Origin: Actinophytocola sp036378875
GTDB lineage: Bacteria > Actinomycetota > Actinomycetes > Mycobacteriales > Pseudonocardiaceae
Assembly (NCBI RefSeq): GCF_036378875.1
Contig: NZ_DASUVO010000101.1
Location: 124,001-188,000 of the forward strand
Direction of reading: 5' to 3'
Length of the DNA: 64,000 nt
The notes under the pieces were generated by a model, which did not search any database, was not told the origin of the DNA, and saw nothing but the letters and a program-made list of their open reading frames with translations. A program made the translations under genes and the position numbers. Positions 33,218 to 42,346 of this stretch are shown piece after piece (positions within the stretch are counted from its first letter, which is position 1; the number at the start of each line of letters is the position of its first letter).

Positions 33218-34375
33218 CTAGCTGAGCGCCTGGAGGAGGTCCTGGACGAGGTCGGTGCCGTCCTCGATGCCGACGGACAGGCGCAGGACGTCACCGGACA
33301 CCTGCAGCGGGGAGCCCGTGGTGCTGGCGTGGGTCATGCGGCCCGGGTGCTCGATCAGCGACTCGACCCCGCCGAGCGACTCGGCCAGGATGAACAGCTT
33401 CGTGCGGGCCGCCACGTCGAGCGCGGCCTGCTCGCCGCCGGTGACCGAGAACGACACCATGCCGCCGAACCGGCGCATCTGCTTGGCCGCGACCTCGTGA
33501 CCGGGGTGGTCGGTCAGGCCGGGGTAGTAGACCTTGGAGACCTTCGGGTGCCCCAGCAACGCCTCGACGACGCGCTCGGCGTTGTCGCTGTGCTTTTCCA
33601 TCCGCAGCCCGAGGGTCTTGGCGCCACGCAGGGTCAGCCACGCGTCGAACGGGCCGGGCACGGCGCCGACCGCGTTGCGCAGGAAGCCGAACTGCTCGTG
33701 CAGCTCGTCGTCGGAGGTGATCAACGCACCGCCGACGACGTCGGAGTGGCCGCTGACGTACTTGGTGGTCGAGTGCAGCACGACGTCCGCGCCGAAACCG
33801 AGCGGCGACTGCAGGTACGGGGTGGCGAAGGTGTTGTCCACGACCAGCCGGGCGCCCGCGCCCGCCGCCACGTGCGCGAGCGCGGTGATGTCGGCGATGC
33901 CGAGCAGCGGGTTGGTGGGCGTCTCGGTCCAGATGACCTTGGTGTTCGGCTGGACCGCGGCCCGCGCGGTTTCGACGTCGTGGAGGTCGACGGTCGTGTA
34001 CTCGACGCCCCACAGCTTCAGGACCTTGTCGAGCAGGCGGAACGTGCCGCCGTAGGCGTCGCCGCCGAGGATCACGTGGTCGCCAGGGCGCGTCATGGTG
34101 CGCAGCGCGATGTCGGAGGCGGCCATGCCGGACGCGAACGCGAGCGCGTGCCGGCCGCCCTCCAGGGACGCCAGGGACTCCTCGAGCGCGGTGCGCGTCG
34201 GGTTCGCGGTGCGTGAGTACTCGTATCCGCCCTCGCGCACGCCGCCGACGCCGTCCTGGGCGAAGGTGGACGTGGCGTAGATCGGGACGATGACCGAGCC
34301 GGTGCGCGGGTCAGGTCGCTGACCAGCGTGAATCGCACGCGTCTCGAAGCCCCACCGGCTCGTGTCCTCTTCCAT
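33218..34375 (-). CDS. metB: Cystathionine gamma-synthase
   Basis: This 385-residue PLP enzyme of the Cys/Met metabolism family makes cystathionine from an activated homoserine and cysteine in methionine synthesis. The PLP lysine is Lys205 in LHSTTKYVSGHSD. The N-terminal RAIHAGQRPDPRTGSVIVPI and STFAQDGVGG are close to mycobacterial MetB (Rv1079), and the neighbours agree. Start: a TAGAGT -10 box lies 6 nt before ATG 34375, which argues for a leaderless ATG rather than the TTG two codons upstream. Cystathionine gamma-lyase activity is an alternative. Confidence 0.92.
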   Translation of the reverse strand: MEEDTSRWGFETRAIHAGQRPDPRTGSVIVPIYATSTFAQDGVGGVREGGYEYSRTANPTRTALEESLASLEGGRHALAFASGMAASDIALRTMTRPGDHVILGGDAYGGTFRLLDKVLKLWGVEYTTVDLHDVETARAAVQPNTKVIWTETPTNPLLGIADITALAHVAAGAGARLVVDNTFATPYLQSPLGFGADVVLHSTTKYVSGHSDVVGGALITSDDELHEQFGFLRNAVGAVPGPFDAWLTLRGAKTLGLRMEKHSDNAERVVEALLGHPKVSKVYYPGLTDHPGHEVAAKQMRRFGGMVSFSVTGGEQAALDVAARTKLFILAESLGGVESLIEHPGRMTHASTTGSPLQVSGDVLRLSVGIEDGTDLVQDLLQALS

Positions 34376-34381
34376 GTCCAA

Positions 34382-34387
34382 ACTCTA
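34382..34387 (-). promoter_or_regulatory. -10 box, probable leaderless transcript (metB)
   Basis: TAGAGT on the minus strand ends 6 nt before the metB ATG, with no ribosome site. Confidence 0.5.
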
Positions 34388-34481
34388 CGGCTTTCTGATC
34401 CGGTGCCCACTATGTGGGACGAGAACGTGCAGGTCGAATGCCTACACAGAAGTCAACTTCACCTCATTGCGTGAAATTCCC

Positions 34482-34524
34482 GGAAAAAGCGAACGCCGGT
34501 GAGCCCTTGGCCCACCGGCGTTTC
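34482..34524 (-). terminator. Hairpin terminator after the proline-rich membrane protein gene
   Basis: ACGCCGGTGGG and CTCACCGGCGT pair on the minus strand and are followed a few bases later by TTTTT. It separates this gene from metB, so metB needs its own promoter. Confidence 0.75.
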
Positions 34525-34531
34525 TGTCATC

Positions 34532-35782
34532 TCACCACGGCTGCTGCGGCGGCCCACCCGGCTGCGGCGGCTGCCCGTAGCCCTGCTGAGGAGGCTGCTG
34601 CTGCCCGTAACCCTGCTGAGGAGGCTGGCCATACCCCTGCGGCGGCTGCCCGAAGCCTTGCTGCGGTTGACCGAAGCCCTGCTGAGGAGGCTGCTGCCCG
34701 AAACCCTGCTGCGGCTGGCCGAACCCACCACTGGGCGGGCCACCGAAGCCGCCGCCGGGACCGGCGAGCACCGACTCGCCACCGAGGAACTTCTTGGTCG
34801 CCGGCACGAAACCGAGCGCGCCGATGCCGCCGGCGATGATGCCGCCGATGATCCCCCAGACCGCGATCCCGGGCAGGTCGACCTCGGCGTCGTCGGGCAC
34901 GTTGATGCCGTTGACCAGGATCATCTCGACGATGCCGAAGATCAGCATCAGCGCGCCACCCGCGACCAGGACCATCGACGCCAGCTTGTGCTTGAGGAAG
35001 ACCAGGACACCGCCGCCGATCGCGGCGACGCCGCCGAGTGCCATGCCGATGGTGCAGAGCCACAGCATGCCGGTCGAGGGCAGCCCGGCAGCCTCGATAG
35101 CCTCCGCGGGTGCGCCCTCGAGGACGTCGGCGTAGTCACCCAGCTCGCCCATGTCGACTAACGCGAAGATGGCCACCACCAGGCCGACGATGGCCGCCAG
35201 GCCGGCGAGGCCCCACGCGATCATCTGGGTGTTCTGGCCCTGGCCGCCGAAGGCCGGCCCCTGGCCGAGGCCCGGCTGCTGCGCGAACCCACCACCCGGC
35301 GGCGGGAACCCTGGCGGCGGCTGCTGGCCGAACCCGGGTGGCTGTTGCCCGTAGCCGGGGGGCGGCTGCTGGCCGGGGAAGCCCTGCTGCTGACCGTATC
35401 CCGGCTGTCCCGGGAACCCACCGGTGTTCGGGTCCGCGCCGGGCGGGGGCGCGTACGGCGGCTGCTGCGGAGGCAGGGAGCCGGGCGGCACCATCTGCGT
35501 GGCACCCGAGTCCTGCTGCTGCGGCTGGCCAAACGACCCAGGCGACACGACCTGCGTGGCGCCCGAGTCGGGGTCGTGCGGGCGCTGGCCCGGCTGGATC
35601 GCCTGTGTGCGCTCGACACCGTCAGCGCCGGTCTGGCCGCCCGGTGGCGGCAACGGCTGGCCCGGCTGGATTGCCTGCGTCGGGCCGGCGTTCGTCAGGG
35701 CAGGGTTCTGGTGCTCACCCTCCCCCTGCTGCGGTGGCGGGCCGCCCTGCCACGGTTGGTTCGGCGGCTGCGGAGCGCTCAT
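34532..35782 (-). CDS. Proline-rich antigen (Pra)-like membrane protein with TQ repeats
   Basis: This is a 416-residue membrane protein flanked by low-complexity Gly/Gln/Pro tails on both sides of a four-helix core (about residues 185-325). The N-terminal tail carries four copies of a T-Q-x-[I/V]-x-P-G unit (TQAIQPG twice, TQVVSPG, TQMVPPG). The C-terminal tail repeats FGQPQQG and YGQPPQ. It sits between metB and cbs as does mycobacterial pra (Rv1078). The Thr with Ile/Val at +3 fits FHA-domain recognition after Ser/Thr kinase phosphorylation, which is inference. ATG 35782 was chosen by homology-like start MSAPQPPNQ. Confidence 0.85.
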   Translation of the reverse strand: MSAPQPPNQPWQGGPPPQQGEGEHQNPALTNAGPTQAIQPGQPLPPPGGQTGADGVERTQAIQPGQRPHDPDSGATQVVSPGSFGQPQQQDSGATQMVPPGSLPPQQPPYAPPPGADPNTGGFPGQPGYGQQQGFPGQQPPPGYGQQPPGFGQQPPPGFPPPGGGFAQQPGLGQGPAFGGQGQNTQMIAWGLAGLAAIVGLVVAIFALVDMGELGDYADVLEGAPAEAIEAAGLPSTGMLWLCTIGMALGGVAAIGGGVLVFLKHKLASMVLVAGGALMLIFGIVEMILVNGINVPDDAEVDLPGIAVWGIIGGIIAGGIGALGFVPATKKFLGGESVLAGPGGGFGGPPSGGFGQPQQGFGQQPPQQGFGQPQQGFGQPPQGYGQPPQQGYGQQQPPQQGYGQPPQPGGPPQQPW

Positions 35783-35888
35783 CGGGCTACAACCCCTCTT
35801 CACAAACTCATTCGTCGGCTTACGTGCGGGTCAACGCTAGACCATCACAACTGCTGGTGCCTGTAACGCCCGGGAGTATGCGAACGAT

Positions 35889-37265
35889 TTACCGCCCCGC
35901 GAGGAAGCCGAGGAGGTCCTGCCTGGTCACCACACCGGCCGGTTTGCCGTCAACCAGCACGAGCGCGGCGTCCGCCGTCGACAGTGCCGACATGGCCGCG
36001 GTGACCTGCTCACCTGCGCCGATGGTGGGCAGCGGCGGCGACATGTGCCCTTCGAGCCGGTCCGCCAGCGCGGCCTTGCCGGTGAACAGGGCGTCCAGCA
36101 GGTCCCGCTCGTTGACCGCGCCGACGACCTCCGCGGCCATCACCGGCGGCTCCGCGTTCACGACCGGCATCTGGGACACGGCGAACTCGCGCAGGTACCC
36201 CACCGCGTCCGCGACGGTCTCGTTCGGGTGCGCGTGCACCAGGTCCGGCATCGCGCCGCCGGTGCCCTTGCGGCGCAGCACATCGCCGACCGTCGCGCCG
36301 GAGTGCTCGGGCGGCAGGAAGCCGTAGGACGCCATCCAGCTGTCGTTGAACACCTTCGACAGGTAGCCGCGGCCGCCGTCGGGCAGCAGCACGACCACGA
36401 CGTCGTCCGGGCCGAGCCGCCGCGCGAGCCGGACCGCGGCCGCCGCCGCCATCCCGCACGAGCCGCCGACCAGCAGGCCCTCCTCGCGGGCGAGACGCCG
36501 GGTGACCTCGAACGACTCGGCGTCGGAGATCGCGATGATCTCGTCGGCGATGTCACGGTCGTAGGCGGACGGCCAGAAGTCCTCGCCGACGCCCTCGACC
36601 AGGTACGGCCGACCCGTGCCGCCGGAGTACACGGAGCCCTCCGGGTCCGCGCCGACGATCTTCACCCGGCCGTTCGAGATCTCCTTGAGGTAGCGCCCGG
36701 TGCCGGAGATGGTGCCGCCGGTACCCACGCCCGCGACGAAGTGCGTGACCCGGCCCTCGGTCTGCCGCCAGATCTCGGGGCCGGTCGAGTGGTAGTGGCT
36801 CTCCGGGTTCTCCGGGTTGGAGTACTGGTCCGGCTTCCACGCGCCCTCGATCTCGGTGACGAGCCGGTCGGAGACGTTGTAGTACGAGTTGGGGTGCTCC
36901 GGCGCGACCGCCGTCGGGCACACCACGACCTCGGCGCCGTAGGCCTTGAGGGTGTTCCGCTTGTCCTCGGAGACCTTGTCCGGGCACACGAACACACACC
37001 GGTAGCCCTTGCGCTGCGCGACCATCGCGAGTCCGACGCCGGTGTTGCCCGAGGTCGGCTCGACGATCGTGCCGCCCGGCTTGAGCTCGCCGGACGCCTC
37101 GGCCGCCTCGATCATCCGCAGTGCGATGCGGTCCTTGACGCTGCCGCCGGGGTTGAAGTACTCGACCTTCGCGAGCACGGTCGCCGGCACCCCCTCCGCC
37201 AGCGCACCCAGCTTGACCAGGGGGGTGTTACCCACCAGGTCGGTCACATGCTCGACGTACTCCAT
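35889..37265 (-). CDS. Cystathionine beta-synthase
   Basis: This 458-residue PLP enzyme makes cystathionine from serine and homocysteine (transsulfuration). The PLP lysine is Lys44 (GGSVKDRIALRM), the phosphate-binding loop is GVGTGGTISGTG, and PTSGNTGVG follows the fold. Two C-terminal CBS modules (about 335-458) are present. It corresponds to Rv1077 in mycobacteria by neighbours and length. A TAGGCT box 7 nt before the ATG suggests a leaderless transcript. With metB two genes away, both directions of cysteine-methionine exchange are encoded here. Confidence 0.95.
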   Translation of the reverse strand: MEYVEHVTDLVGNTPLVKLGALAEGVPATVLAKVEYFNPGGSVKDRIALRMIEAAEASGELKPGGTIVEPTSGNTGVGLAMVAQRKGYRCVFVCPDKVSEDKRNTLKAYGAEVVVCPTAVAPEHPNSYYNVSDRLVTEIEGAWKPDQYSNPENPESHYHSTGPEIWRQTEGRVTHFVAGVGTGGTISGTGRYLKEISNGRVKIVGADPEGSVYSGGTGRPYLVEGVGEDFWPSAYDRDIADEIIAISDAESFEVTRRLAREEGLLVGGSCGMAAAAAVRLARRLGPDDVVVVLLPDGGRGYLSKVFNDSWMASYGFLPPEHSGATVGDVLRRKGTGGAMPDLVHAHPNETVADAVGYLREFAVSQMPVVNAEPPVMAAEVVGAVNERDLLDALFTGKAALADRLEGHMSPPLPTIGAGEQVTAAMSALSTADAALVLVDGKPAGVVTRQDLLGFLAGR

Positions 37266-37272
37266 GCCCGCG

Positions 37273-37278
37273 AGCCTA
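37273..37278 (-). promoter_or_regulatory. -10 box, probable leaderless transcript (cystathionine beta-synthase)
   Basis: TAGGCT on the minus strand ends 7 nt before the ATG, with no ribosome site. Confidence 0.5.
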
Positions 37279-37432
37279 GCCAGAGAGGTCCACCACTGTT
37301 AGGCCAGTTCACTCGACGGAATCAGCCACGTTTCAGCGAACTCCTAGTGACGCGGCACACACTCGACAACGAGTCGACGATATTCACACTGACGTGACTA
37401 CTGGTTGCGACACTCCTCACAGGAGGACGGCG

Positions 37433-38257
37433 ATGGGTGGAGTACGGGCCATCAAGGCTCTGGTTGTCGCCGCCGGCTCGGTCGGCGGTCTGTCCGGTGC
37501 GGCGTACGGGCTGCTCAACGGGCAGTCGAGGCGTGCGCGGTCGATCATCGGCACGCCGAGGGACCTACCGCTCAACGCCGACGGCCTGTACCTGCCCAAC
37601 GGCGCCGGGCCGTTCGCGCCCACGCGGAGTGACCATCTTTCGTTCGCCATGCTGGGGGACTCACTGGCGGCGGGACTTGGCGTGGAGTCACCGGACCAGC
37701 TGCCGGGCGTGCGCCTGGCGCACGGGTTGGCCGACGAGCTCGACGTGCCGGTGCGGCTGATGACCCACGCGGTCAGCGGCTCACGCACCACCGACCTCGA
37801 GGCGCAGGTGGACCGCGCGCTGATCAACCCGCCGGACCTGGCGCTGGTGATCATCGGCGGCAACGACGTGACGGCCAGGACCAGCATCGGCGCCTCCGCC
37901 ACGCTGCTCGGCCGCCAGGTGGCGCGCCTCGTGGAGACCGGCGCCACGGTGGTGGTCGGCACGTGCCCCGACCTGGCCATCATCCGGGCGATCCCCCAGC
38001 CGCTGCGGACGATCGCCAGCCGCTACTCGCTGTCGCTCGCGCGTGCGCAGCGCCGGGTGCTCGACCAGATGGGCGTGCGGGCGGTGTCGGTCGCCGCGCT
38101 GCTGGCACCGGAGTTCGGTGCCCGCCCGCACGACCTGTTCAGCGCGGACCGGTTCCACCCCAACGGCAAGGGCTACGAGTACGCGGCGGCTGTGTTGCTC
38201 GCGCCATTGTGTACTGCGGCACGGTCGAGCCGCGTAGCCTCCTGGTCAGGTACCTGA
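37433..38257 (+). CDS. SGNH/GDSL hydrolase (Rv1075c-like)
   Basis: This is a 274-residue esterase-like protein with an N-terminal hydrophobic anchor or signal (about residues 5-24) and an SGNH domain. The catalytic Ser is in MLGDSLAAG, the oxyanion Gly in the VSGSR block, the Asn in IIGGNDVT, and the Asp/His pair in DRFHPNGKGY. It matches Rv1075c by position between cbs and the thiolase. Likely an envelope-facing esterase or acyl hydrolase with unknown substrate. AGGAGG precedes ATG 37433. It is divergent from cystathionine beta-synthase. Confidence 0.9.
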   Translation: MGGVRAIKALVVAAGSVGGLSGAAYGLLNGQSRRARSIIGTPRDLPLNADGLYLPNGAGPFAPTRSDHLSFAMLGDSLAAGLGVESPDQLPGVRLAHGLADELDVPVRLMTHAVSGSRTTDLEAQVDRALINPPDLALVIIGGNDVTARTSIGASATLLGRQVARLVETGATVVVGTCPDLAIIRAIPQPLRTIASRYSLSLARAQRRVLDQMGVRAVSVAALLAPEFGARPHDLFSADRFHPNGKGYEYAAAVLLAPLCTAARSSRVASWSGT

Positions 38258-38270
38258 CGAAGGAGTTGGT

Positions 38271-39491
38271 ATGCCAGAGGCGGTCATCGTTTCCGCGGTC
38301 CGTTCGCCCATCGGCCGGGCCGGCAAGGGTTCCCTGGTCGACATCCGGCCGGACGACCTGGTCGCGCAGATGGTGCGGGCCGCGCTGGACAAGATCCCCT
38401 CACTTGACCCCACCGACATCGACGACCTGATCCTCGGCTGCGGGCTGCCTGGCGGCGAGGCCGGTTTCAACATGGGTCGCGTGGTCTCGATCCTGCTCGG
38501 CTACGACCACCTGCCCGGCTGCACGGTGACCCGGTACTGCGCGTCCAGCCTGCAGACCACCCGCATGGCGTTCCACGCGATCAAGGCCGGCGAGGGCGAC
38601 GTGTTCATCAGCGCCGGTGTGGAAACCGTGTCCCGGTACGCCAAGGGCAGCTCGGACAGCTGGCCGGACACGCACAACCCGATCTTCGCGGACGCGGAGG
38701 CACGGACGGCCACCACGGCCGCGTCGGGCGCCGAGGAGTGGCACGACCCGCGCGCCGACGACGCCGTGCCGGACATCTACATCGCGATGGGCCAGACCGC
38801 GGAGAACCTGGCGCTGACCAAGGGCGTGACGCGCCAGGACATGGACGAGTTCGGCGTGCGGTCGCAGAACCTGGCCGAGCAGGCGATCAAGGACGGCTTC
38901 TGGGCCAGGGAGATCATCCCGGTCACCCTGCCGGACGGCCGCGTGGTGGACACCGACGACGGCCCCCGGCCGGGCGTGACGTACGAGAAGACCTCGCAGC
39001 TGCAGCCGGTCTTCCGCCCGAACGGCCGGGTGACCGCGGGCAACTGCTGTCCGCTCAACGACGGCGCCGCGGCCCTGGTGATCATGTCCGACACGAAGGC
39101 GGCGTCGCTCGGCCTCACGCCGCTGGCCCGCATCGTGTCGACGGGCGTGTCGGGTCTGTCGCCGGAGATCATGGGCCTCGGCCCGGTGGAGGCGTCCCAG
39201 CGCGCGCTGGCCCGTGCCGGGATGACGATCGGCGACATCGACCTGGTGGAGATCAACGAGGCGTTCGCGGCGCAGGTGATCCCGTCCTACCGCGACCTCG
39301 GCATCGACCTCGACCGGCTCAACGTGAACGGCGGCGCCATCGCGGTGGGCCACCCGTTCGGCATGACGGGCGCCCGCATCACGACGACGCTCATCAACTC
39401 GCTTTCCTACCACGACAAGCAGTTCGGGCTCGAGACGATGTGCGTCGGCGGCGGCCAGGGCATGGCGATGGTGCTGGAACGCCTGAGCTGA
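38271..39491 (+). CDS. Acetyl-CoA C-acetyltransferase (FadA3-like thiolase)
   Basis: This 406-residue thiolase performs the final carbon-carbon cleavage (or Claisen condensation) of beta-oxidation. Catalytic residues are Cys90 in TRYCASSLQ, the His in GHPFGMTGAR, and the second Cys in MCVGGGQG; the NEAFAAQ motif is also present. It corresponds to Rv1074c (fadA3) by neighbours. AAGGAG precedes ATG 38271, only 13 nt after the SGNH hydrolase stop, so the two are likely co-transcribed. Chain-length preference is unknown. Confidence 0.95.
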   Translation: MPEAVIVSAVRSPIGRAGKGSLVDIRPDDLVAQMVRAALDKIPSLDPTDIDDLILGCGLPGGEAGFNMGRVVSILLGYDHLPGCTVTRYCASSLQTTRMAFHAIKAGEGDVFISAGVETVSRYAKGSSDSWPDTHNPIFADAEARTATTAASGAEEWHDPRADDAVPDIYIAMGQTAENLALTKGVTRQDMDEFGVRSQNLAEQAIKDGFWAREIIPVTLPDGRVVDTDDGPRPGVTYEKTSQLQPVFRPNGRVTAGNCCPLNDGAAALVIMSDTKAASLGLTPLARIVSTGVSGLSPEIMGLGPVEASQRALARAGMTIGDIDLVEINEAFAAQVIPSYRDLGIDLDRLNVNGGAIAVGHPFGMTGARITTTLINSLSYHDKQFGLETMCVGGGQGMAMVLERLS

Positions 39492-39507
39492 CCCAACGGT
39501 GGATGTC

Positions 39508-39555
39508 GGGGACGCCCGGCGACCTCGCCCCGGAGGCGCTCGCCGGGCAGTCCCC
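39508..39555. terminator. Long hairpin between thiolase and convergent phosphatase gene
   Basis: GGGGACGCCCGGCG and CGCCGGGC-A-GTCCCC pair around a 19-nt loop. It is placed to stop transcription from both convergent genes. Confidence 0.7.
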
Positions 39556-39592
39556 ACGGGACCGCCGACCGAATAGTCCACTGTGGACAGAT

Positions 39593-40186
39593 TCACCACA
39601 CGTCGCGGCGCTCCGGTGGGAAACCGCTCCACCGCAACGAAGGCGGCAGGTGCGACTGGTCGTTGAACGTCACCAGCGTCGCCGGCCAGCCGCGCCGGTA
39701 CTGGATGATCGTGAGCGCCGCGTTGGCTGCGTTGATGCCCAACCAGCGGGACGCGGGCGCCCCCAGTGCGGCACGCACGAACCAGCCAACGATCTGGCTG
39801 TGCGTGATGATCAGGTCCGACCGCGGCACCGGGGCGGTGAACTCGGCGAGCGCGCGGTCCGCGAGCCCGGGTCCGACCTCGTGCTGCTGTGTCGAGTAGT
39901 CCGCCACGTGCGCGAGGGCAACGGAGGCGAACTCCGGCGCCAGCTCGTTCGCGGACGGCGCGTAGGGCAGGTAGTCGCCGACCAGCGGCGACACCGACAC
40001 GGGCACGTCCTTCAGCGCCGTGCACACCAGCGCGGCGGTCTCCGCGGCCCGCTTCACCGGGCTGTGGAACACCTCCGTCACCGGCAGCGACGCCAACCGC
40101 TCGCCCAGCAGCAAAGCCTGCGACCGGCCGACGTCCGTCAGTGATCCGGACGCCTCACCGTGCCGGGCCAGATACAGCGTTCTCAC
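39593..40186 (-). CDS. Histidine phosphatase family protein
   Basis: This 197-residue protein has the branch-1 histidine phosphatase signature LARHGEA at the N-terminus (phospho-accepting His9), FHSPVKRAAETA with the family Arg, and a later catalytic His in IITHSQIVG. The size is typical of SixA/CobC/GpmB-like phosphatases. The start GTG 40186 follows GGAGCGG. Substrate is unknown. It precedes the menaquinone reductase gene on the same strand order but is separated by 64 nt. Confidence 0.88.
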   Translation of the reverse strand: MRTLYLARHGEASGSLTDVGRSQALLLGERLASLPVTEVFHSPVKRAAETAALVCTALKDVPVSVSPLVGDYLPYAPSANELAPEFASVALAHVADYSTQQHEVGPGLADRALAEFTAPVPRSDLIITHSQIVGWFVRAALGAPASRWLGINAANAALTIIQYRRGWPATLVTFNDQSHLPPSLRWSGFPPERRDVW

Positions 40187-40250
40187 GACCGCTCCCCACA
40201 GGCTCCCCGCGGCCGCTGTTCTCGATGGTTCGATTGTTCGCTGGCTCCAC

Positions 40251-41546
40251 TCACACGCTCGGCGCCATCCGTGTGGCCGCGGTGATCATGCGGTCGAACG
40301 CGTCGCCGTCCTTCGGGTCGTACAGGCCCGCCAGCAGCTTCAGCACGAGCTTCATCAGCGTTGCCCTCGGCAGCCCGTACTTCGTGGCGGTGCGCATGAC
40401 GAGCGGGTTGCCGATGAGACGGCTGAAGATGTTGCCCAGCCGGTAGTAGCTGCCGAGCGCCTGCTTGAGCGCGATCGGATAGCCGTGCAGCGCCTTCTCC
40501 CGCGCCGGTCCCTCCGCGCGGGCGAGCGCCTGCACCACGACCTCGGCCGCGAGCTTCGCCGACTCCATCGCGTACCCGATGCCCTCTCCGTTGAACGGAT
40601 TGACCATGCCGCCCGCGTCGCCGACGAGGAGCAGACCGCGCGAGTAGTGCGGCGTGCGGTTGAAACCCATCGGCAGGGCCGCTCCGCCGATCTTGCCAAT
40701 CGCGTTGTGCTCACGGAACCCCCATTCCTCGGGAGTTCCATCCAGCCATGAACGCATCAGCGCGCGGTAGTCGGTCTTGCCGAAGGCCTTGGAGGTGGAC
40801 AGGATCCCGAGCCCGACGTTCACCGTGCCGTCGCCCATGCCGAAAATCCAGCCGTAGCCGGGCAGGAGCTTCGGCTCGGCCGCGTCGGAACGGTCCCACA
40901 GCTCCAGGTGCGACTCGAGGTAGTCGTCCTTGCTGCGCGGCGACGCGTAGTACCGCCGCACGGCCACACCCATCGGCCGCTTCTCCAGCTTGTCGATGCC
41001 GACGGACAGCGCGAGCCGAGCGGACACGCCGTCACAGCCGAGGACGAGCGGCGCCCGGTAGGTGACGGACTCGCGGCCCGGCCCGGACTTGGCGGTGACC
41101 CCGACCACGCGACCGTTGCGCTCGTCGGTGACGGCGCCGGTGACCGTGGTGTTCTCCATCAGCCGCGCGCCGGCGGCCTGCGCGGTGCGCGCGAGCATCT
41201 CGTCGAAGTCCTGCCGTGGCCGGACGACCCCGTAGGGCGGGAACGTCGCCAGATCGGGCCAGTCCAGTTCGAGGGTGACGCCGCCGCCGACCACGCGCAG
41301 GCCCTTGTTGTGCAGCCAACCGGCTTCCTCGCGGGTGTCCACACCGAGATCGATGAGCTGCTTCACACCACGCGGAGTGAGCCCGTCACCACACACTTTC
41401 TCGCGGGGGAACGTGCTTTTCTCCAACAGCAACACATCGAGCCCCGCGCGGGCGAGGTAGGTCGCCGCCGTGGAACCGGCTGGACCGGCACCGACCACGA
41501 TGACCTCGGCGTCCTCCGCCGGCTTGCGTCGGCTGGGCGTTCCCAT
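40251..41546 (-). CDS. Geranylgeranyl reductase family FAD oxidoreductase (MenJ-type)
   Basis: This is a 431-residue flavoprotein. The N-terminal FAD motif is VVGAGPAGSTAATYLARAG (G19-x-G-x-x-G24), followed by CGDGLTPRG, and the second FAD motif is LLVGDAGGMVNPFNGEGIGY. It reduces isoprenoid double bonds. The position next to menG and an MgtA-type glycosyltransferase matches M. tuberculosis Rv0561c (MenJ), which reduces one double bond of menaquinone-9. That function is inferred from synteny. ATG 41546 follows GAGGGAG. Confidence 0.9.
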   Translation of the reverse strand: MGTPSRRKPAEDAEVIVVGAGPAGSTAATYLARAGLDVLLLEKSTFPREKVCGDGLTPRGVKQLIDLGVDTREEAGWLHNKGLRVVGGGVTLELDWPDLATFPPYGVVRPRQDFDEMLARTAQAAGARLMENTTVTGAVTDERNGRVVGVTAKSGPGRESVTYRAPLVLGCDGVSARLALSVGIDKLEKRPMGVAVRRYYASPRSKDDYLESHLELWDRSDAAEPKLLPGYGWIFGMGDGTVNVGLGILSTSKAFGKTDYRALMRSWLDGTPEEWGFREHNAIGKIGGAALPMGFNRTPHYSRGLLLVGDAGGMVNPFNGEGIGYAMESAKLAAEVVVQALARAEGPAREKALHGYPIALKQALGSYYRLGNIFSRLIGNPLVMRTATKYGLPRATLMKLVLKLLAGLYDPKDGDAFDRMITAATRMAPSV

Positions 41547-41671
41547 CACGGCTCCCTCGCGCTTGTGAATTCATTCACGAACCAGGCCATTTTATCCCGG
41601 CGCCGACGAGCTCAGCCGCATGCCGAAACAGACGCCCGACGGGAAACGATGCCACGGTTGTCAGGACTCGC

Positions 41672-42346
41672 ATGGCCCGGGGGACGGATATGCCGAGCAC
41701 CGTCGCGTTGGCGCCATTGCGCCAGGTGGCCGTGGTCACTGGCGCGATGGTGGTCGTGACATGCACCGCTGGCATGCTCGCGACCTGGTCGGCATGGCAC
41801 CGGTACGAGATCGCGGTGGCCTTTGTGGCCGGTGAACCGGACATCGGCGTCGCGGACTACGTTGGCGCCGACAACACCGCGGCCAACACCGCGCTGCTGT
41901 GGTTGCTGGCCTACGCGGTGACGGCAGTGACGTTCCTGACATGGTCATGGCGCACCCGCTGCAACGCGGAACGGTTGAACCCCGTACCGCACCGCCTGAG
42001 CCGCGGCTGGACGATCGGCGGCTGGCTCGTGCCGTTCTTCCCGCTGATCGTGCTCGAGGACGTGTGGCGCACGTCGCGTCCCAACCTGCCGAGCGTCGAG
42101 CACGCCCGCCAACTGCCGAGAGCGCCGCTGGTCCACTACTGGTGGTACACGGCACTGGCCTGCGTCGCGGCCGGCCTGTGGCTGACCGCCATCGGCGGCG
42201 GCACACCCACCCTCGACGAAGTGCTGACCATCGCCTCGGCCACCACCGTGCTTGCCACGTTGCAGATCGTGGCGGCCGCACTCGTGATCCCACTGATCCG
42301 CCAGGTCACCCAGTGGCAAACCCCACCATCGACGATTCACGTCTGA
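41672..42346 (+). CDS. DUF4328 membrane protein
   Basis: This is a 224-residue multi-pass protein with about five hydrophobic helices and the DUF4328 core: SRGWTIGGWLVPFFPLIVLE, then DVWRTS. The family is common in actinomycetes and has no known activity. Two starts are possible: ATG 41672 with AGGA 5 nt upstream, or ATG 41690 with GGGGGACGG. It is divergent from the geranylgeranyl reductase gene. No operon partner is seen. Confidence 0.85.
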   Translation: MARGTDMPSTVALAPLRQVAVVTGAMVVVTCTAGMLATWSAWHRYEIAVAFVAGEPDIGVADYVGADNTAANTALLWLLAYAVTAVTFLTWSWRTRCNAERLNPVPHRLSRGWTIGGWLVPFFPLIVLEDVWRTSRPNLPSVEHARQLPRAPLVHYWWYTALACVAAGLWLTAIGGGTPTLDEVLTIASATTVLATLQIVAAALVIPLIRQVTQWQTPPSTIHV

